Source: Saxidomus purpurata
Taxonomy: Eukaryota; Mollusca; Bivalvia; Venerida; Veneridae
Assembly: GCA_022818135.1 (NCBI GenBank)
Contig: JAFMSR010000013.1
Coordinates: 30,700,966 to 30,764,965, forward strand
Length of the DNA stretch: 64,000 nucleotides
Direction: 5' to 3'
The stretch's first letter is position 1. Each line of letters begins with the position of its first letter. The notes beneath the pieces are model-generated. The model had not been told where the DNA came from. It was given only the letters and a program-made list of their open reading frames with translations, and ran no database searches. The translations under genes and the position numbers were made by a program. Of the stretch, positions 58,593-64,000 are shown piece after piece.

Positions 58593-58927
58593 TTAAAGGG
58601 ACATACCCTATAACTGATGTCAAACTAAATTGCCCCAAAACATAAATAATATAATCTTAGTTTCAGCTATGCATTCCTAGTCATTAACGATAAAATCAGC
58701 GGTTTGAAATATACTGCAGTACCGTAAACCATTCAATTATCTATGTAGAGTTGTTGTACAATGTATGTGTGGATGCGATTTATTACAGTAATTTCGATTA
58801 ATTGTGTTAAAATGAGGCACTTTTCGTTAAAGGTTCTTCTTTGAAATTGTATTTGTGATCAATATACGTAAAATTATATCTTTGTTTCGAGAATATAGTC
58901 CGCTAGATGTAGGGAGTGCCCCTTTAA
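58593..58927. mobile_element. TTAA-flanked MITE
   Basis: The left end TTAAAGGGACATACCCTAT and the right end (inverse TTAAAGGGGCACTCCCTAC) match at about 14 of 19 positions. Both start with TTAA, the piggyBac target. No ORF. Relatives lie at 6745-6838 (inverted) and 29768-29885. Confidence 0.55.
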
Positions 58928-59303
58928 GCACGAAGCCGATGTTTCGTTACAATTCTTGAATTGTACCGTATTATGAGCAATTGGGTGCACGTATATATTC
59001 TGTTACGCTCAAATGCTTCTGCTTATTTGTTTTTTCATCCAGTTCATAGTTCTTATTAATGACAATCTTTTACAACAGTTATGATGAATGGTCACGACTA
59101 TTTCATATTGCCTTCTGTGATAAAAATTTCTGTTTATTTTAATTACGCTGTGAATGGAGGGGTCAGCGTACTTGTAAAATAATACATTTTTTTCGGCTGC
59201 GACTTTATCGTTTAGAGCCAGGCTGTGCATGCGCAGTACTTTGATTATAATTAGGATTTCAGTTACATTTTAGATCAAGAAATTATGCGTATAATCACGA
59301 AGA

Positions 59304-59565
59304 ATGGATGATCTAATACAACGCAGATTTTACACAGGTAGAGAACATAACGCAAAAAATTATGTGTATTGCTGGTTGGTCTACATGACTTTTGCGGCCT
59401 TACGCTGGTTAATTATGCCTGTGTTTTTTTTTGTAATTTTGGACGACAACGTCCGTCGACATAGAAGCCGAATGGTTACTTACTATCTAGAACTTGAAAA
59501 CATGTAGAGTACATTGACTGGTCTGCCCTCTCCCCTGACCTGAGCAGTATTCTATAAAAATTCAA
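59304..59565 (+). pseudogene. Tc1-like transposase fragment
   Basis: The ORF at 59304-59507 ends VILDDNVRRHRSRMVTYYLE then LENM, matching the Tc1 catalytic region (pattern D-N-A-R-x-H-x-x-R-x-V-x-x-x-L), where the DDN Asp is the second catalytic residue. After a TAG stop, another frame reads YIDWSALSPDLSSI, the following conserved W-x-x-x-S-P-D-L block. The first catalytic Asp and the last Glu are not identifiable. The N-terminal half of the ORF has no match I can support. Intact Tc1 transposases are about 340 residues. Confidence 0.6.
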
Positions 59566-60119
59566 ACTTCGCATACCGTCTCAAGTTTCTAACATTTCAA
59601 CAGTGATTTCACATTTCTGTTATTTTTACATACATTTGTACTTGTTATTGATATTCATCAGTTAACTAGAACCAATATATTTTCTGTTAAAGCAATTTTC
59701 TTAAGGATGTCATTTAAATTATTGAAGTCCTATTATTTTCATTATATGGTCCTTTACTTCTTTTGAGGGGTATATTTAACTGAAATTCTAAAATTCTTCT
59801 ATAACGTAAAAACGTGTTAACTACATATACTGTAAAACTAGTGGCAGTTTAATTAATTCTTTAATCATTAATATGTATTAATTATATATTAAATAAGAGA
59901 GAGAATTTTGTGATATTAGCATCTAGACAATATCAGAACTAATTTAAAGAACGTCCAGTCCAGGATAAAACTGATTTGAGATGACCCCTTCGAAACACTG
60001 TTAGTTTGTCCGATTCGAACCTCAACATCGGATTCGGATTAACTTATAAATGTCTAGTATTTCTCCTCAGATAAAAATTCCAAGACTCCTGACAAGCGAA
60101 GATTGAAGAAAAAGATAGA

Positions 60120-60310
60120 TACAAGATACCTTTTACGAATAGACACCTTGGTTCTTTAACGTGTCCGGTATATAGCATCGATATACGCGAGACTACCTCT
60201 AGCTGTATAAACAGTTCGTCTCTAGATGGATGGAAAACACTGAAAAGCGTTTCTCCATTGTCCCGGCCGAGATTCGAACCGGGGACATCTGGATTGTTTA
60301 TCCCGTTAAT
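60120..60310 (-). mobile_element. tRNA-derived SINE, minus strand, copy 1
   Basis: The reverse strand carries box B GGTTCGAATCT (plus-strand 60270-60280) with the CCCGG region beside it, and a body with AAACGCTTTTCAGTG-like sequence. Its plus-strand words GAATAGACACCTTGGTTCTT and CGAGACTACCTCT recur at the copy near 63.85 kb. Confidence 0.6.
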
Positions 60311-60885
60311 GGTATCGTATTGTATAATACAATGTAGTAAGTATTACATGTACAAACTTTTTCTAAATAGTCATTTAATTTTTATGTTTAATTATTGGAA
60401 ATCCTGACATACCTTTTGAGAAAAGTTGAGCCATGGCCGATAGTGAAAATGTTGACAAATCTTATAGTGCTTGATTATCCTAAGAAAGTGCCAAACATGC
60501 CAATTATTTTAGAAAACGACCAATTATTTGTAATGACCATTAGAAAACAACTGATTTTATATCTAAAAAAACAAGCAGGCGACCTGTCCGTATATATTGT
60601 ATCTAACGAGTGTTAAGTTCAGAAGATTTTTCAAATTTCACAATTCCTAGAAAGAGAACACTATCACTGTGTATGATGATTTATTTCACAAAATAAAATT
60701 ACTTGAAAGAACCCCAAAACATTATTGTGGGAATGTTACGAACATCGGATCAGGGGTTTCTTTTATTTTTAAACTTGAAAGTGCTAATGTATGATTTGAA
60801 TGACTGTGTTTAAAAGAATTTCATATGTATCTATGCAAAAAAACAGTGCTTATTACTTCTGCTACTAACACTTCAATTACTGATA
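60311..60885. other. no gene recognised
   Basis: A 73-codon ORF (60395-60616) has no recognisable family. Confidence 0.4.
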
Positions 60886-60887
60886 CA

Positions 60888-60929
60888 GTAATAATTGTTA
60901 TTATTATGATTATGATTATGATTATGATG

Positions 60930-60961
<32 letters not shown>

Positions 60962-61050
60962 CATTATCATCATCATTATTATCACTATTATTATTACTAT
61001 TATCGTTGTTGTTATCATTATTATAATTTATACTATTGTTATCATTATTT
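60888..61050. repeat. ATT/ATC microsatellite
   Basis: A long (ATT)n tract with ATG and ATC interruptions. It creates poly-Ile ORFs on both strands. Confidence 0.95.
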
Positions 61051-61860
61051 CAAGTTCGAATAAGCACCACTGGTTTTGTAGACAAGTAAAGTTGAAATTT
61101 TTTCAATGGTAAAAGAACGAAAAAGTGCCATCCCGGGAGGATATATCTGTATCAACGTTGAGTTTACAATTATACAGCTGGCTACCTGTAACAGTAGCAA
61201 TGATGGGAAATTAATGAGTTGCTGGTTGGGGAACTATTAAGCAAACATAATGTAGAAATAAAAAGCCCGACTGTATTTCATACTTATCAAAACTGCGCAA
61301 TAAGGTAATAAATGAATATCGTTTTTTTTCAACGATATTTAATTCATTGATATTCGCCATATGCGACTGATGTTTCATTTCCCTAATGTCGTATAAAGTT
61401 TACAGTCAGAATTTTAATTATTGTTTCGTACATTCATCAATAATTTTCCCTTTATGCCGCCTTTTAGCAACACTTTGTAGCAAAATGTTTTTGCTCCTAA
61501 ACATTAATTTTAAAGTGCTTAAGAATCATATGAATATTATGTTCCAGCTTCATTGCTTCAATTATATTAAATGAAATGAATTAATCACCAAGTCACATTT
61601 CCAATACATATAATTGCATCAGCGAGGCGACATAATTTATACCGATGATGATGATTTTTTAAAAACTATTTTGGAGTAAATCAAATGTATAATGAACATT
61701 CTAATATGCCTGTATTTTTGCATTTGATTTGAGTGCTTAAATATGATTTATGCACTCGAAAAAAAATAGACGGAGTTTTTGCACTGGAAAATTCCGGTTT
61801 TTAGTACCGTTGCATAAAACACCTTCGTAAAAATTCATCCGTCACACATAACAGGTGTGA
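61051..61860. other. no gene recognised
   Basis: AACGATATT(C/T) words occur in both orientations around 61315-61345, giving a small hairpin. Nothing else is supportable. Confidence 0.4.
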
Positions 61861-61861
61861 A

Positions 61862-62040
61862 TATATACAGTCAAACATGATAACAAAGACCAGCTACAAA
61901 TGTGGTCTTTGTTTGCAGGTAGTCTTTATTCACAGGTGTGTCTACTATGTATGAATAGTGCGCGGTGATCTCCCTGCTAATCTCAATTCGTAGGATGGTC
62001 TCTAATCAGAGGTGGTCTTTTACACAGGTTTGACTATAAC
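61862..62040. mobile_element. ~178-bp MITE candidate
   Basis: TATACAGTCAAAC (61864) and its near-inverse GTTTGACTATA (about 62028) bound a block in which AAGACCAGCTACAAATGTGG, then GGTCTTTGTTTGCAGGTAG, then GGTGGTCTTTTACACAGGT repeat a TGGTCTTT motif. Short TIRs, no ORF. Confidence 0.4.
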
Positions 62041-63830
62041 TAGAAATAGTGCCACACAAGCTTAAGTGTATAGTTTTTCTTCTTTAAAACGCCAAGAAAC
62101 GTGAAGACTAATTTTTGTTAGATTCTGTGTCTGACGTCTTCTGCATGCTATCACTTATACTTAAAACATCTGAATATAAAACTGAAAGTAAGCTTGTATA
62201 ATATAGTTGTGTAAAATAGCTGGAGTAGCGCTACAAACAAAGGAAGTGACTTTGTGCCCGATCACACCTTCGAACGTAAAAAAGCCCGTACACGTTGTTC
62301 CAGTTACGAGAACTTCGGCTTGTAAGAATCGAAATAATCTAGGGATAGATTACGTTATCGATATCAAAACAACTCCCGTGAGTTAAGTGCACTTGGGCAT
62401 CGCCTTCGCCAGAACAAATCTGCCATGCACATCACCGTCGCCGGGAGCTTAAATTTCGAAAAGACACTCCTAGCCATAGATTTCTTCTTTTTGTTTTGAC
62501 TATGCATTTCCACGTTTAATCGTTCGAAAGGTACAATACATATCATGTTGTTGTAACAAAGAAATTTTATTGCTTTGATCGTTGTATTATTTAGTGATAA
62601 GTGTCAAATAGAGCTGATATCAAAAGACCCAAATTGTGCATTTGTTCCTTTTTTTCCTAGGGTGCATGTAAAATGAAATACAATTGGGATAAAGCGAACA
62701 GAGTAGAAAAATGTTAAGTGAATTATTTTACTGCTGAACTGTTTCGAATTGAAATAAATTGCAGTACACATGTATGACTGTCATCAAGACGGTGTTTCTA
62801 AGTTAATTAATTGTGTTTTGATATTTTAATGAAGTTACAGAAACAAAATATAATGTTTTGGCAAAGTATTGACAGGTTTCTTTGCTTTAACACTTCATTC
62901 TTATAACAGACTCACAATAAATACAGTACATTGACTTGGTGGGAACTGTTGCTCAGAGGGTAGATTTTCGAACGGTCAAGCACAAACTAGACATTCACGA
63001 AAGCAGCATTGAGCAGTTATTGCTTCATTAATTGCACCAAGTTATTGTAAAAGTAGACCCTACGATTTTGCCATTTGACATTTAGCAGAGTTGGTTTCTT
63101 TATTGAGACACATATTTATTTAAAGTTTTAAGCAACACGACAAAAAATAACCTGTACAATGTAAGTAACACACTTTATCAGATTTATTTTGTCACATAAA
63201 CACGAAGCACAAAATGCTCAAGGATGATCTATTGTTGGCTGTCCGTCTGTCAACAATTTCCTTTGAGCATTCTAGAGATCGCAATTTAAGTCCAATCTTA
63301 ATGAAACATTGTGATAATATTAACATTGATTTAATCACGGTGGGGTTCGATACTGGTTTATCCACGGTCATACTAAGTCGGAGTGTCAAATTGTAAAAAA
63401 AACTTGTTAACAATGTGGATGCCATATTTTTCACCAAATCATCATGAAAATATTCAAAATATTTGTCTTAATTATGTCTGGATCAACTTTGAACCGTGGT
63501 CACCTGGTATTAAAAACAAACTCACACAGTAAAATCAGAGAAAACACTTTGTTACCATTTAGAGGTTACAGTCATGATAGTTTGTCACAATGTTTGTTAA
63601 AATATATCTATGTTATATCATATTTGGGTCACCTTGGCTCGAAAGCTGATTGCAATTTCCGGGCTTAATTAGAGATATTTTATTGGTCGACTTGAAATAT
63701 TAATTAATAAAAATTCTTTTCCTATCATTAATTCTTACTTTTTTTCCCTTCAGATTGTTGATAGTCCCGGCCAGTCCAACAGGTTCAGGATGTAGAAAGA
63801 GATGCAGATTCAAGGGAAACTGGGTAATAG
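62041..63830. other. no gene recognised
   Basis: ORFs of 60-81 codons (62364-62546, 63192-63437, 63214-63396, 63444-63668) overlap on both strands without recognisable motifs. Confidence 0.4.
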
Positions 63831-63834
63831 TTTC

Positions 63835-64000
63835 TAGCTCTTTAACGAATAGACATCTTGGTTCTTTTCTTTCAGGTGTGAAGTGAATAGCACTGATACA
63901 CGTGAGACTACATCTTTTGATGGTTGGGAAACGCTGGAAAGCGTTTGTGTAATTTCAATGCCCCGACCCACAATCGAGCAATTGGACCTCCGGGTTGATA
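63835..64000 (-). mobile_element. tRNA-derived SINE, minus strand, copy 2 (cut by the window end)
   Basis: Plus-strand phrases CGAATAGACATCTTGGTTCT, then CGTGAGACTACATCTTTTGA, then GGAAACGCTGGAAAGCGTTT match the copy at 60120-60310 in the same order. The tRNA head would lie near the window end and is degraded (AATCGAGCAATTGGACC). Confidence 0.6.

Larger units (their letters stand above)
57511..60054 (+). mobile_element. Tc1-like DNA transposon remnant with 26-bp TIRs
   Basis: GACATTTATAAGTTAATCCG with six further bases (57511-57536) is perfectly inverted at 60029-60054. TA lies directly outside each end (57509-57510 and 60055-60056), the target of Tc1/mariner elements. A decayed transposase end lies inside, near the right terminus, in the expected orientation. 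The 2.5-kb length exceeds a usual Tc1 element (about 1.6 kb), consistent with the nested MITE at 58593 and other insertions. It is inactive. Confidence 0.6.

Noticed and set aside
60821..61112. Poly-Ile ORFs on both strands
   Set aside because: Translation of an ATT/ATC microsatellite.

Overview
This is a eukaryotic, AT-rich, gene-poor and repeat-dense window. It has canonical GT-AG splice sites, tRNA-derived SINE heads, LTR and LINE retroelements, Tc1/mariner remnants and many low-copy tandem arrays. The repeat vocabulary fits a bivalve mollusc, probably a heterodont clam: elements ending in ATGCCCCCGAAG or reading CTATATCGCTCACCTGAG, and (GTCC)n leaders. That is an inference from remembered repeat families, not a database result. 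Two runs of exactly 500 N (4501-5000 and 38497-38996) are scaffold gaps, so it is a draft assembly.

Layout. 1-9.3 kb: a weak two-exon gene candidate (330-1701), tandem arrays, a 165-bp satellite and a TIR-bounded repeat (6.86-7.37 kb). It ends in the clearest host coding sequence, a terminal exon encoding a six-cysteine PAN/Apple-like domain (8985-9229). 9.3-25 kb: AT-rich DNA with diverged duplications, a mariner-type end, two convergent copies of a composite repeat (16.0-18.6 kb) and a mariner transposase remnant (minus strand, 23.4-23.7 kb). 25-31.8 kb: a SINE, a 58-62 bp satellite (25.7-27.1 kb), a diverged tandem repeat (27.9-28.8 kb) and three more SINE copies. 32.7-37 kb: a nested hairpin, a degenerate LINE 3' end, a TIR-bounded element, a perfect palindrome with 56-bp arms, and a second LINE 3' end with its tail. 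37-43.8 kb: scattered repeats and a gap.

43886-56209 is a complete but disabled 12.3-kb Ty3/gypsy-type LTR retrotransposon, the centrepiece of the window. It has 1261- and 1411-bp LTRs, a 4-bp CTAA target duplication, a tRNA-Leu-type primer site, gag, protease, RT, RNase H, integrase and a GPY/F-like tail. Its pol is broken by a stop, several frameshifts and loss of the integrase catalytic Glu region. Between pol and the 3' LTR lie about 4.6 kb of unusual cargo: a two-finger C2H2 ORF, an intron-like stretch with phase-compatible splice sites, and a Ser/Thr-rich ORF with a 14-residue repeat.

56.2-64 kb: a likely Tc1-like element flanked by TA with 26-bp TIRs (57511-60054) with a TTAA-flanked MITE nested inside it, an ATT microsatellite, a small MITE candidate and two related minus-strand SINEs. 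Apart from the PAN exon, essentially all recognisable coding sequence belongs to mobile elements, most of it decayed.
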